Assembly: GCF_000003815.2 (NCBI RefSeq)
Contig: NC_049980.1
Span: forward strand, 18,577,454 to 18,641,453
DNA: 64,000 nt
From: Branchiostoma floridae
Lineage: Eukaryota; Chordata; Leptocardii; Amphioxiformes; Branchiostomatidae
Direction: 5' to 3'
Positions 38,201 through 51,600 of the stretch are shown here, one piece after another (position 1 is the first letter of the stretch; the number at the start of each line of letters is the position of its first letter). The notes beneath the pieces were generated by a model. That model was not told the origin of the DNA, searched no databases, and saw only the letters and a program-made list of their open reading frames with translations. The translations under genes were made by a program, and so were the position numbers.

Positions 38201-39587
38201 TCTTCTGATGTTGCAATGAATAGCCCTTAAGATGCAAGAAAACTCCTTGAGGATATTGGACTCCGTGATATCCATGCAGGAGACGGCGCAACTTTGTACC
38301 GACCTCTGGCCCTTGCTGTTATCCGTCTCGGCGCGACACTCCCAGTCGTTACTTCTGACTGCGCGGCGCGCACGAAGCGCTCTATCACCGCGCGCCAATA
38401 ACCCGCTCTCATGGATTTGCTACGCTGAAAGGTTGTCCTGTCGGTTGGCAGCCTATCAAGCCGTGTAGTCATCTCTGAGTACACCGTTGGATAAATGGCG
38501 CCGTTATTCTACATGCTTAACGCTTTGGCGGACACTAAAAGCCGTATGAGGGGTGTTGGACTTGACCTGTAACAGGTGGATTTGATGAATGAACATCCAT
38601 CGGAAATGTATCTTCAGATTCTGCGCCTTGCAGATTCAATGCACTGACAAGACGAGTGCGAGTATTGAAATTTAAGAATCTCTCTAGCTCTTACTATTAT
38701 ATAACGTCCTTGCTTTTATCGAACTGGAAGCATGACCGGTGGTTGAGACGGAACGTCATGCTTTTCCAGAAAACTACCAAGGGGAGGCAGATTATAGGTA
38801 TAACGTATGAAAACAAGTACCTAACCAAACAACCTGGTTTCCATATTGCATTGTTACCCTAATATACAATGGCGTCCCGTCCCCTGTTGCCCCTCCCACT
38901 ATTTAACTGTGTGATGTGGAACAAGCGGGTAACAACTCAGTTGATATTCCTGGCGCTCATCAACGTAAATGCTGCCAGCGCAATATCGATCATAAAAACT
39001 ATAGTTTAGACATAGAAGGGCACCATAACACAACCATCACAACACTGTGTCAATGTCAGGACGTCTCTTGCTGATGGAAATCGATTTGTCATTTAGGCTG
39101 CCTTGTGTACAGAACACGTACAAATTATCTATCATGTATATGGCCCAACCTTGCTATCTCACACATGAAGGTATCGACGGTGAATAATATCGTATGTTTT
39201 AGAGCATTAACACATATGCTCAACTAGCCATAGGCCCGAGATGTTTTGATATGTCAAGGCAGTTGCTCAGCATTCAATCCGCAGATGGTAATTTGTGATT
39301 CGTGTGAAAGTAAATGGACGAATGTGGTGCGCATGCTACTTTTACAGTTCGTAAATTGTCGATTTGAGAGTGTAGCAGGTGCAGAAGCTTGCAGTATCAA
39401 GATACCCTCAGGCATCTGACATACGCATTCAGCATACGATAGGCATACATAAATCAAAAGTATCTATTCTATCTGAAAGTAGAACTCAGGTTTTCATTCC
39501 TCATTTCTGATGAATTGATGTAGCACCATGTATTTGTACCACAGGCTTTTTTCTGGATCAGAAACCTACTTTAAAATGTGACATGAT

Positions 39588-39642
<55 letters not shown>

Positions 39643-42600
39643 GTGTGTGTGTGCGTGTACATAAAACACACACTCCATACATGTCTCAAGGCTCAAATGG
39701 ACACAAACCATGACCATATAGCTTTGTCGGTCTCGCGGGCAAACGTCTACATTTCGCCTAAAAAGTGTCACAGATTTGATTCTGTGTTTTTAGATTAGGT
39801 TTTGAAATGTCCTCGCTCACCGCAAAATTAGACGTAATTCACTCAGAGAGATGAGTCCCTTTTCCGGGGTTGGAACCGGGTTGTTTTCGTATTGATTTTC
39901 GTTTAGACGCTGGAAGGGGGAAGTGAGGCTACCGAGGCGTGGTAACTCATCCATGGGCCATCAGGGGGCCGATCCGGGGAGTCCCACATACTCTGTGTGT
40001 GTGCCCTAGAAACTGTTGCACCACTTAGAAATAACATGAGTGACTGAGCTGTTGTGTAATTTGTTACCTTTACCAGGAGGGTTCTATTTTCTGTGGGTTA
40101 GTGGATGCATAACTCGAAATCGCGGATGGATCCGTATGATATCTGGTGTGGATAGGTGTCAGCACAAGAACAAGCATCTTTGTATGGCAGGCCTTCCACT
40201 TAGGAGGTATCTTGTGGACATGCTATGATCATGCCTTTTTCAGAGGCACATAATTTTTGTTGTATTAGTTCCCATCTCCATTAGCGATATCCATCATTAC
40301 TCTTCATGAGTCTTCAGGCTTATACACGTATGTTTTGAGGCTCACATGTCAAAATATACCTTACAAAATACGTTACGCTATACCTTAACTAAAATAATAT
40401 CAAGAATGGATTGGACTGTAGAGGTTAGATGTAACGCCTACGTTATGATTCTGTTACATTTGATCATGTGCCTGATGACATCAGCGGAGTGATACACTTT
40501 CTCATGCTGGATACACGTATTTGAAGAAATTCAAGATGGCGGAGATTCAAATCCTGGTCAGGCAATGGAAACTAAAGTTCCACGACCTAATACCTTGCGT
40601 GATCGCGTAGCTAAGCTATCTACATGCCAAAAAGTATGACAATCCGTCAACACGTTCTTTAGTTATTCTCGTCCAAAGTTTGAAACACAATTGGCTCCAG
40701 TTCCAAAAAAAACTCGCAAGGGGCCGAACTCTCTGCCCTGAGCTACCTACCACTCACAAATTACGACACCGTCATGTCCAGAACGCGAAATATCAAACAC
40801 GGAACAGACTGGAAAGTTCCACTACAGTAACTTAGAAAGCCGCTAGGGGACCCATTATCGAACTGGACCTTCATTTCCCGACCCCTACTCACATATCGAA
40901 TATCATCAAAATCCACCTAAGGCTTCTCGAGTTATGCTGTTCACAGACATACACACATACACATACACAAAACAAACGCACTGAAAACATTGTCTTCTTG
41001 GTGAAGGTAAAGAAGAATCGATGGCATGCCTAATAGGTAAGCCCGGTCATCAGCGAAGATTTACAGAACGTCATAAAAACTGTAGGCAGGGCCCGTTGTC
41101 GTCTGACAGTTTCACGGTCCAGGGCGACACTTGATGAGAAATATGGTCGATAACTGTAAATTCTGCATGAAGAAAGAATTGGTGGTTCACAACCTAAGGG
41201 TTTGATATACAACTTGAACGATCCGTAGGTGAACTTAATAGGAGCACAGGGACGGAAGGACGTAACTATGTTACAGAAAATGGCGCCCAGCAATTTACTG
41301 TCAAACATATGACGTACGATGGAATTATGACCGGGGATTTTGCAGTATTTGAGATATGCAACACTAGTAGTTACAATATTGCAAGAATTTGCTGCACAAG
41401 TACGTTTCTGGCTGTGTATTTATCCATACGAAGAGTAACACTTACAGGGTGTTTTACTCACTGTTTATATCAATGAAGTAGGAAGGTGTTGACGGCCATG
41501 TTGGTAGGTTTTGACCTCCATGTTGGTGCCAAATTTGCATTTTAAGCGAAGAGTCTCATCGTTGTCATCAGAGATGGCCAATCGCATTCCAATATATTGG
41601 AATGGGCTGATCTGAACCAAAAACGTGTTTTTCAGATGCGCAATGCACCTATCTAATGAATGCTATAAATATTCACACATTTGTAAACATCATGTCGAAA
41701 ATGAAAGCTTGCCATTTCAGTTTTGCTTTGTTAAACTGTATTGTATCCCTAAAGATTTGGCCAAAGTAAAAAAAAAAGATAATCCTACCTACCGACCCCA
41801 AACAGAAAACAACATTTTTTCAAGCCTAACCAACAGCTTTGCTAGCGCATAGCTTTTTGTGTCCTATAATATAGCAAAATAAACAACCAGGGGATCTGTC
41901 TGCAGCTTTCATACATTTACTATTCCTCATTTATCGTTGAAGCAATCACACAGTGCTGACTATGAGATCTCTCAAATTGATCGTGAATGCGTTGGCCGTT
42001 AAGTGCAAAGGTGCAGCACCCAATGGAGCATCTCGCAACATAAGCTGTCGCCTTCCATGAACACGACCGTTGTTTTGTAGCATCATCCAACTTTATGTAC
42101 AGACTGCTACTGATCTAAATTTCCTGCATGTCGCTAGCTTAACTCCATTTCGTAACAGTCGATCTTTTCCTATGATTGTGGTTTACGTGATTTGTTCCAG
42201 AGTTTACTACCAGTGTGGTCATGTCACAGTTGATAGGGTTTTAACTTTGAACGTTACATTAATGAGTAATGAGTAATGTTCTTTCTTGATGAGAGCAAAC
42301 TCGGCCAGGCCGAACACTACTTTCCCGGAGTAAAACCTTTCCGGGATGCACTGTTCATTGTGGTAGAATATTCCGCGCTTCGATCTGTTTCTATGAATAT
42401 TTATGGTGGCATTTACCGCTACATCAAACATGTTTGCAAGCTTCGTTTATCATTCGTTGTCCATCTGTCTAGCTCTACGAGCAATCTCATTCCTCTGTCA
42501 TATTGTACTTATGAACATTTTTCTAGCGGCGAAGGAAACGGGATGAAAAAAATGGAAATCCTCTAATGCATGGAATACACGTCCCTCTGCCTTATCGATC

Positions 42601-45600
42601 GAAATCATGTGTTAAAAACCTGAATACGTCTTTTCTTGGGTAACCTTAATGTTACGACTTCGCTCCTTTTGTGGAAGGTCTTATCTGGAAACCGAGAGGA
42701 ATTTCAAAGGAACGAAGAGGCGATGGGGTGCCCGAATGTGTCGTTTGTTTGATAGCGAGAATGATAGAGACTATACTGAGGACGACACAGTTGGTTACTC
42801 TTGATTGCCACTATCGATTTAGGGATTTAATTTGTCCGAGCTTTCGATCGACCCTTTGGATTGCAAAGGTGTCATCGGTCCGGATAAAAAAACACGTGTC
42901 ATTTTGTGCCCAATTCGTCCTATTTTTTCATACATGTCTCTTTTACTTGCCAAGATATACTGTTTCAAAAAGAGAAGTCCCATTGTGAAGACGACCGCCC
43001 TGCATATGTAAAGAGGTAGGTTCAGCGCAAACGAATATGGGAAGGTGGTTCGTAACGTACCGAACTTCTACGGTAACTTGTGAAAAGTGATCAAGGCGTG
43101 AGTCTTAGGTCTTGAATCCAATTATACGACGAGCTATATTTAGACGCACACAGTCATCAGTTATTCCTTTACGTGTACGGTAAGCGTGCTTTGTGAGACC
43201 CCACGGCTTCTCTGTCCGTATACGTATGCGGTTTGATGCGATCGCGTGGAGACAAGGAATAGCATACATTATTCCTGGACCGCTCGATCGCCATTCTTGT
43301 GTCAATGCGAGGATAGACTATCTTTGCAATTACTTGTAACGTTACACACTGCAATATGGCGAAGCATTAGTTCGTGTCACTGTCAACGAGTGACCTTCAC
43401 TGATCAATTGCATGCTCTTGCAATATAGAATGCCATTTCCACTGTAAATACACATGCAATGTAACGTTGCGACACCTCCACGGGACACAGAAACGACACT
43501 TCGTTCAAAAACTCCAGCTCTTGTGTCTGCATTATTTTAACATAAATAAATAAATACTTTACAGTCTGTTACTGTTTCCTTTTAGGCAACTTAGAAACTC
43601 ATTCAGGCCATGCTGTACACGGAATAGAGCATCGATTTGTGCATGGAGAGTGATGAATTACTGTTACCGTTATCCCTGTAATTTATGGTTTCTATTCTGT
43701 AGCTTCAGATTCATTTCGATTTGACATCGTAGTTGATGGTGTCGATGCCATGTTTAGCGCCCTAATGTCAAATCATCATGGATACGTGACTGGACGAACA
43801 TGCGCGGATGGTAGGAGAACACTAGTCAGTACCAAGGACAGTGATCACATGGCTTACCGTTCCTGTCAACTATCTATTCACTACATCTTAGCAATCTATA
43901 CAAAATAGCAATGTACGGAAAACCACCACCCATTAGAGTTGAAAGGTCGTCATACACAATAGAAACGAATCTACTTTTGGTTTATGATGTAGCACGTCAA
44001 AAAGAGTTATCATTGGCTGACCTTTCAAAAACAAGGCGGACATTTTGCCGAGAGAATCTACACAAGCTTGACACTCCAAAGCTCTCGTCCCAGAATGGAA
44101 ACCAGTTTTGAAACATGTCAATGATATTGCTCAGTCAAGAGAGATGTAGTGACAGTAACGTTTATCCGTTTACCAGTCAATCAATTATTTATTCATTACG
44201 GTATTAGTTCCTAGCCAACTACATAAGAGAGTGAATGGCCTGTCCTAAAAGCACTGAAAACACAAAGGGATTGTCTGAATTCCTGGCCTTGTTTGAGTAG
44301 CTAAAGCGGGTGGAAATAGGATGAACCATATCATACTCTGCAATCTGGCGCAGTTCAAGAAAAATTTGTTCTGCTCACCATTTTGTTTTACAAATCAACT
44401 GGTACAATATGAGCAGATGAGACGTCCCCGCGAGAAGCTGGTAAATCTAGCAGAATATTTGTACACCTGGTGATGCGTACTACTCATGCAATGTACTAGT
44501 AATTTATGAGAGAAATTCAATGTTAAGCTACAGATTGTTAGAAAGTTAGGCCTGTGGGTCATCATAGAGTGTCTACTGCAAATCTGTCGACTTGATGATT
44601 TTCTGAGTTAGGTAGACACCTCTTTCTCAAAATACATGACCTACAAGTGGTGGACGGATAGCAACCAACTTTCACTCACGTAGCGTATATGGCTAACGCA
44701 ATTTAGCATTTCAATGCCCTTTAGTACGAGGCTGGTTGGTGGGAGTTGGTCGGCTGCAAACAAACTTGTTTATATTCCAAAGTGGGTTGAAAGAAACGGC
44801 TCATGACTATGCCACGTGCTACGAGTCGTCAGTAGTAAATCATGTAAAGGCACCATCCCTTACCTACCATGACGTCAGTTTCCAAACAAAGGTACAGCAA
44901 CAGAAGACAAATCATGTGTCTGTTCGATGATGAAAAGGTTTGCTCTATCCTCGGAAACGATTGTTTGTCATGCCGCCATTTTGAGAATATGTACACGTAC
45001 AGAATGGCGTTCCGTTGCCGCTACCGAATGGCGTTCCATAGAACACCCGTGGTCCGTACGACCCGTGTCAGACGTTTCTCCGAGATGTCTGTCTTTAAAT
45101 GGCCTGATCTTAAGTTGGAGTACTATGGAGATACCGATGGAGAGGTAACATGTTTATTGGGTGTGATGAGTGTGTGTGTGGTGTGTTTAGAGATGACGAC
45201 TTAAACAATGTCGACGCTAAATTGTCACAAGAAACAGTGTCGCTGGGATGGTCTCTACTTCGAAACGGCTGTTCTAGGAACAATTCTAAAAGTTCAACGT
45301 TTTGATTTTAGATTTGATCCCTTGCCAAGTCTATGACCTATGAGCTATGATAAAAGTATATGGCATAGTTTCGTGCCTACAAAGTTGTCGAACAGCCTTT
45401 TCCCTTAGACGTACGATCTTTTATTTCTCAGACATTTCATACGGCAGACGACTAAGGCATTTACAAGTGATCTGTTTTAGGGCTTCAACAGCTTTCTTCT
45501 GATTCTTACGGTTTTTAAGTAGTGTTTTCAAGATCTTTGATCTCGCTACAAACGTTAGTCAACTTGTGATGTTGTCGAAAAAAGGAAGAACTCCACGGCG

Positions 45601-48600
45601 TTAGAAAGTAGCTGTATGTTTATTTCATGAATTCGTTGTTATCAAACAGAAGGTAGCACGAGATTTGTGCCACATACAAATTCCATTCAAGGACAATGTA
45701 AGAATACGAAACCTACGCGCGCATATCTTATAGAGATGAAATATTTACAACCCATATCTTTGTATTGCCTTCTTTGTCTCCCCTTAACCTCAACGTGTAC
45801 GTGTGGAGTTGGTCTTATGATGACACGGTTCAACTATAAATCCATCATAATCATTTCTGCACCGGTAACAGAGTTCCAGAGGTGGGGGTATAGCAGGCGG
45901 AGTTATCGTTCCAAACTATGACAAACAAATATAAATGCTGATTAGTGTTGCACCAGGGCTTTACAGATACCCCTCTATATAGAAAGGGGGCACGACAAGC
46001 TTTCCTTAGAAGTAGATGATCTAGTGTGGCGTTAGCGTATGTTAGAATGGCTGCTTGTGTGTGCAAGCAGGTGGTTAGATCCTGTTTTCCGTTCTAACGG
46101 ACAAACTTATACACATGCATTTGAAAACAAAAGAGTATCTGATACAATATCGTTACTGCTAAGGCGAGTGGTTTTGAAAAGGGTGCGGTTTCAACAAAAA
46201 CAGCCCAGCTGTTTTGATGTTGTGACTTAACGTAACTAACAGTACCAGGTTTCAACCTACGTGTGATGCGTCAACGGTCGTGAAGTTCTCGATTTTTCTT
46301 CCTTTTTTAAATTTCATTTCTTTATCGGTTAAACTTGGGAGGCCTTAGGGGTCGATAGAGTTAAGAGAGATGAATATGATGGCGCCACGCAGAGCACTAG
46401 TAAGGCGGGGAAAGATATCACAACAAGTCGGGGGAATAAGCTTATAGCCACGGGATTATAGCCCTGACTCATGGTCAGATTCTCTCCGCGTTTTCTTCAG
46501 ATCGGCGCCGCTGATAACAATATCTGTTATACCTGTCCGGCTTTTGAAGAAAGGTGTAGTCAAACAAGGGCAGAAACCAAGGAGACTAGGAGGAAAATCC
46601 ACCTCTGGAACTTACACTTCGAATGAAAATACCTAAGTGTTCGGAACAAATCTGCAAAAATTCAGCGATATTCTTATTCGTAGTTGCTGTGCCGTATAAT
46701 TGAACCTTCTGAACCCCACCACCCCCACCACCCTCCCCCCAACTAGCAATTTGTCAAACCCCCGTTCCTGTCTATGATTTGTGGACAACTCATCTCCTTT
46801 TGTAATGTTACGGACAAGCACCAGGAGCTAAACACCACAAACCTGTCATCAGTCAAGTCCGTTTTCCAACATTGAGAAGGGATAATTTGTCGAATTCTAG
46901 ACAGGACTTTGTTTGCTGTATTAGGCTGGGTTTTTTTCAATCGGGGAGAGCGCTTTTGACGTATGAAACGTAGTTTCGTGTGCAGAATGCTATTGGGTAT
47001 TTCAACTGTAGCTTTTAAGACATCAACCAGGATTACATCGTTTGTTCCAGTGTGACGGCCAATCACGATCGCTTCGTGAGATAACTTACTTACGCGTTGC
47101 TGAAAAATGATTGACATATCACAAACACCTCCTGAAAACTGTAAGATTGACATTCGACAAAAATGTCTAGAATTTCCTGTTTCGTTCATGATTAATATTT
47201 GAATAAAAATACAGAGTTTCGCTGAGATTCAACAGATTAGGCCACATTGGAACAGGTGCTCCGGGAATGTTGCACTGTCTTACGATTGGCTGCAGATCAA
47301 ATGACTTGATAGATTGGCATGCTGTAGTGCCTTGGCACACTATTTACTGAAACAAAAGTTGTCACGTTAAACGGTTGTGCACTTGGAAATAGGGGCCGCT
47401 TATCCTCTATATCTGGTAGTTATATATTCGTATACGTGTCTATATGTCAATGCTGGCACACTGAAGACAAGTCTCTACTACATACATGATTTCCCAGACG
47501 TCTCTAAAGATGTCACGTCACAGCATTTGTAACGCTTCAAATAAGATCTACGGGTAGTTAATAACCTTGTCACGGAAAGCAACTCAAGGGCGAAACAAAG
47601 TACCGCTAGTCTTAAGCACTTGATTTGATGAAAATGATCGAACGGTATCACTTGCAAGTGGAAAACGTCCAATCTAAGGTAGTGTCCCAAGTTATTAAAT
47701 CTCGTAACAAGCGGTATTCCCCGATAGGTACAAGGAGAGTAGCGGTAACGTAGTTCTGACGGTCTGAAGAGTCCCTGGATTGGCTGTTAACTCGCTTACT
47801 AAAGGCGCCTGAAACGAGTATGATACCTTCTTGTGCGTCAGTTCGTGCGCAGGCGTGACGTGCTGTGTACGAGATAACACTTCCCGGGCCGTGAGGGAGA
47901 CAAACAGCCCGCGACAGGACAGGCTACTGCTGCATTTAGGTTCAAAGCACCAGAATCAAAATGGCAGACAAGATCGTAGCAAAGAGCAACCTTCTCGTTT
48001 CGCATTCGTCACGGCTTCACCGACAAGCTGTGCCGAGAGATTACTTAGCACAAGCTCCGTGTACAAAACTAAGTCAATTCTAGTCGTTGAATGTTGTATT
48101 CCATAAACAGTTGCAGTGAAGTTGTGCATGGCCCTGACTTCCGTGCAACATTAGAAGGTAATGATTTATAGACATGACAAAGACCTTTATTCGAGCAGAC
48201 GAGATGCAGTTTTGCAGCCACATGTCTTGTAGTTGTGACTCATGGGAAGAGTAGGCTTCTCCTTTGCGTGAAAAGGTGGAAGATGTAAAAAAATTGAGTT
48301 ATGGGTAGCAGCAACCAGGAACAATCCCATCAGACTACATTTAGGAATCACAGCAATGAGCTATAAGTTGTGAATTAAAATCGTTACCATCATACAGATG
48401 CCTACGATAGATTAAAGACCATTAAAAAAATATGTATCTAAGCGTCAGTATAGAGAAAAAAAACATTTATATACATAGAGAGAGAGGGGGAGAGACATGT
48501 TACATGGATGGGGCAGAAGATCTCTGTAAGACAACTCTTGTGCTTGAAATACAAATGTACATCGTCCATGTAAATGTCCCTTTGGCATCACCTGAAAACG

Positions 48601-51600
48601 CTCTACTCCAGTTGTCGTTTTTCTGCACCATTCTCTTCCCCTCCCTTAGTAGTCGCTGTAACGATCAGATCACATGAGTGGGAGGTCGTTACACACAGGC
48701 AGAGCGTATCACGGCCTCGTTTGTGATAAATCAGAAGTCATCCCTGCTGTGCCGTCAACATCTCACTTAATGTGCGATCTGAAACCCTTGATGGTAATGC
48801 AGATCGCAAAATCTGAGATTCGTGAGACAATTATTCCTGCGAACAATCCTCTTACCATACACCACCGTCTCAGAAGACGATAACCTGAAAACGTACTTAC
48901 TAACATTCCAACTAGCCAAATACCGCATAAATATGATATTCATAATAATTATATTATAAGGATCCCTGTATTTATGGATACATTAGTCTTGAGTTATCCA
49001 TCAATAGTTCATTAGTCTTTTTATTTCAGTAGAGAATATATACCTAGCATTTGATATGTTCCATGCGTTGAGATTCGTAGCTTTCTTGTCAAAATTTTGC
49101 AGATCTTTCTTTTTACCATTTGTAGCAATGTGATATAACAAAATATACATCTGTTGAGAAATCGAAAGAATGCGATCTTGTACTTTGATTTTATATCCTA
49201 AGTAAGACATGTTTTAAATCTGTTTCTGTAGACGTTCTGCGTCGTCTCCAAGCACTTCTCCGGGAGGAGGCACATCCATCGGATGAGCGCCAGCAGATCT
49301 CTCTACATCTTCTCGCCATTCAACAAGCTCCGCCGCATCGCCATCTACATAGCTGTACATAGATATCCTTTTCCAAAGCTTCATTGCCCTTATAAAGCAC
49401 ACCCCATCTCGTTAGAAATGTATGGGCCGCTGCTAGTGTAAAGCCTAGGGCTAATGCATCATTCATCAATGTCGGTACTATAGAGCCCGCTGCGGGCGTT
49501 CCTACATCCGACTGCCGGCAAACGCCGATGGATGCTGCAGGGGTCCCTTCGAGGTGATTTGTCAATCTGATCTCTTAACGGCCAGAAGGGCAGATAGCAA
49601 ATACTTACTGAATGCAATAGCGAGGAAAGGGATGATGGTTAAACCTTGGCCTGGTGACTGTTTAAGAGTCGTGCAAATACTAGTCCTTCTGTAGAAGATG
49701 CTGCAAGTCCTCTATCAAGAATACATGAAGCTCAACCGTTACAAAAGACTGTTGAGTTATGCTATGTTGTCGAGGCGGCATTTCATTTGCACACAAACAA
49801 CAAGTAGCCTATACCATGTACTATTTCGGCGTGTTTGTCTATCTGTGTGTCTGTGAACAGTATAACTCAAGAAGCCTTAGATGTATTCTGATGATATTCG
49901 GTATGTGGGTAGGGGTCGGCAAAACGAAGATCAGGTTTCATACTTAGCGCCCTAGCGACCATCTAAGGTCCTGTAGTGGAACTTCCGTTTTTTGATATCT
50001 CGTGTTCTGGATATACCGTAGTCGTGATTTTTGAGTGGTAGATAGCTCTAGTTTAAATCCAGGTCTATGTGTTCTTGTAGACACTCTGTTTTTTTGTGTT
50101 TGGATGTTGACCCAACACAATACATTGTTACATGAACAGGTAAAGGGTGAGACGGTATAGAAATGAATGGAAAAAGGATTGAGTTGACACTGAGCAATTG
50201 CCTTGTGGTTATCAAGGCCTAATAATTCTGTCGTAAGGAAAACGTCGTGAATGGTATCATGTTAACCTTCTAATTAATCCTTCTTTGCATCATTTTTAAA
50301 TATTTAAGGCCATATACAGAATATGGCGCGGAGAATGCATAATTCTTGAACAAGTACAGCCACGAATCCAAATGATATCAAGGAACTAACAAAGATAGAC
50401 TTTACAGATATAGAAGCAAAACAAAATGAACTCTACAAACTGTTGGTTCTTTTGCAAACGTTTCATCTATTTCATTTCATTTCTATTCTATTTTATCTTG
50501 TATTTGTTTCGCTACGATGGTGTCAAATCAATCTTTAGGAATTGTTTTGTTTTGACTTTGACTATACGGGATGAGCCCTTTCATACTCATCATCAATTTA
50601 TTATCAATTCCGTTCTGCCGAATCACATTTCATCACCTCGGACCAAACTGATTTAATTCTATGGATGAAAGCCGCGGGTTCATTAATTTTCGGCTCCTCA
50701 CCTCCTTAGACCTCACCGTGTCGACCCCATGAGTGGTCATGTCTTAAAACTTGTAATATTCCATCGCAAACCCTATTGGATGTGTTTGTGCTGCGTCAGC
50801 ATCGAAGTACACCAGAAGACTTGGATTGGCATGCCACCCATGTTTGTCAGAGGAATATTACATTTGCACAGCATGAGGATTCCAGACAGTTAAAAGACGT
50901 CGTATCAAAACTGTACCGCACTTCGTTCTTTTGCAACAAGGAAAGAAATGTGAGGGGAGCTGAGGTATAGAGTGGACTTACAGTGGGGGACCTCTTGGCA
51001 ATTCGGCTGCTTCTAAACCACACAATTCTGCTAAAATCTGATCTTGCTGCCGCAACTGTCAGCAATCATATAACACATCATAAAACACTTATCATAAAAC
51101 ACTTCTATCAGTAGAACTCTGATGGAAATATCAGGGGATATTCTGAATGACAGGGGCACACGGCCTATCTTACTTCGTCAAGCTAAGTTATCACAGACGA
51201 CAATTCAATGCCAGACAATATTGCGCAGTTCCGTTATTCCGTGACTTTGAACAATACCGAGGCCATGTATCCACTATGTTTCAGCCAATAAGGATCGTCT
51301 GCACAGTCCCACAGGATCAAACGTCTTGTATTGACGGCGCCAACGTTCAACCAATTACCAGGTCTGACAGACACTGTACACGGCAGGTTCGACCAGAATT
51401 GAATTATAACAAATCGCTTTCATCTATGTCTAAAACTACTTGTTAAGGCTGCACAGAATTACATGTTCATGTGTGTTGAATTCTAAAACCAATTCGTATG
51501 GCAACGAGAAAGTTATGGAAACGAACATGGTTGTTTAGCGTTCGAGTGTAGGGAGAAGAAAAACTTTTCGTATGATGAACAACCTGTATATGTTGTTCAT

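Larger units (their letters stand above)
26285..49231 (+). other. Sodium channel intron 1 (23 kb)
   Basis: Bounded by GTGAGT and CTGTTTCTGTAG. It contains three assembly gaps, a mariner-type MITE, a LINE fragment, dispersed repeats at 36014, 40540 and 49,000-region borders, a GT microsatellite and two one-mismatch RE1-like sites (37520 and 43825). No nested gene recognised. The longest clean open frame (46743-47189 minus, 148 codons) has no recognisable similarity. Confidence 0.85.

Noticed and set aside
39571-39798. Cys-Val and His-Thr repeat frames
   Set aside because: Translation of the GT/CA microsatellite.
46743-47189. 148-codon minus-strand frame in intron 1
   Set aside because: Longest clean frame in the intron, with an HTGTND string that recalls SGNH-type GTND motifs, but no surrounding similarity, splice context or further domain. 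Probably chance.
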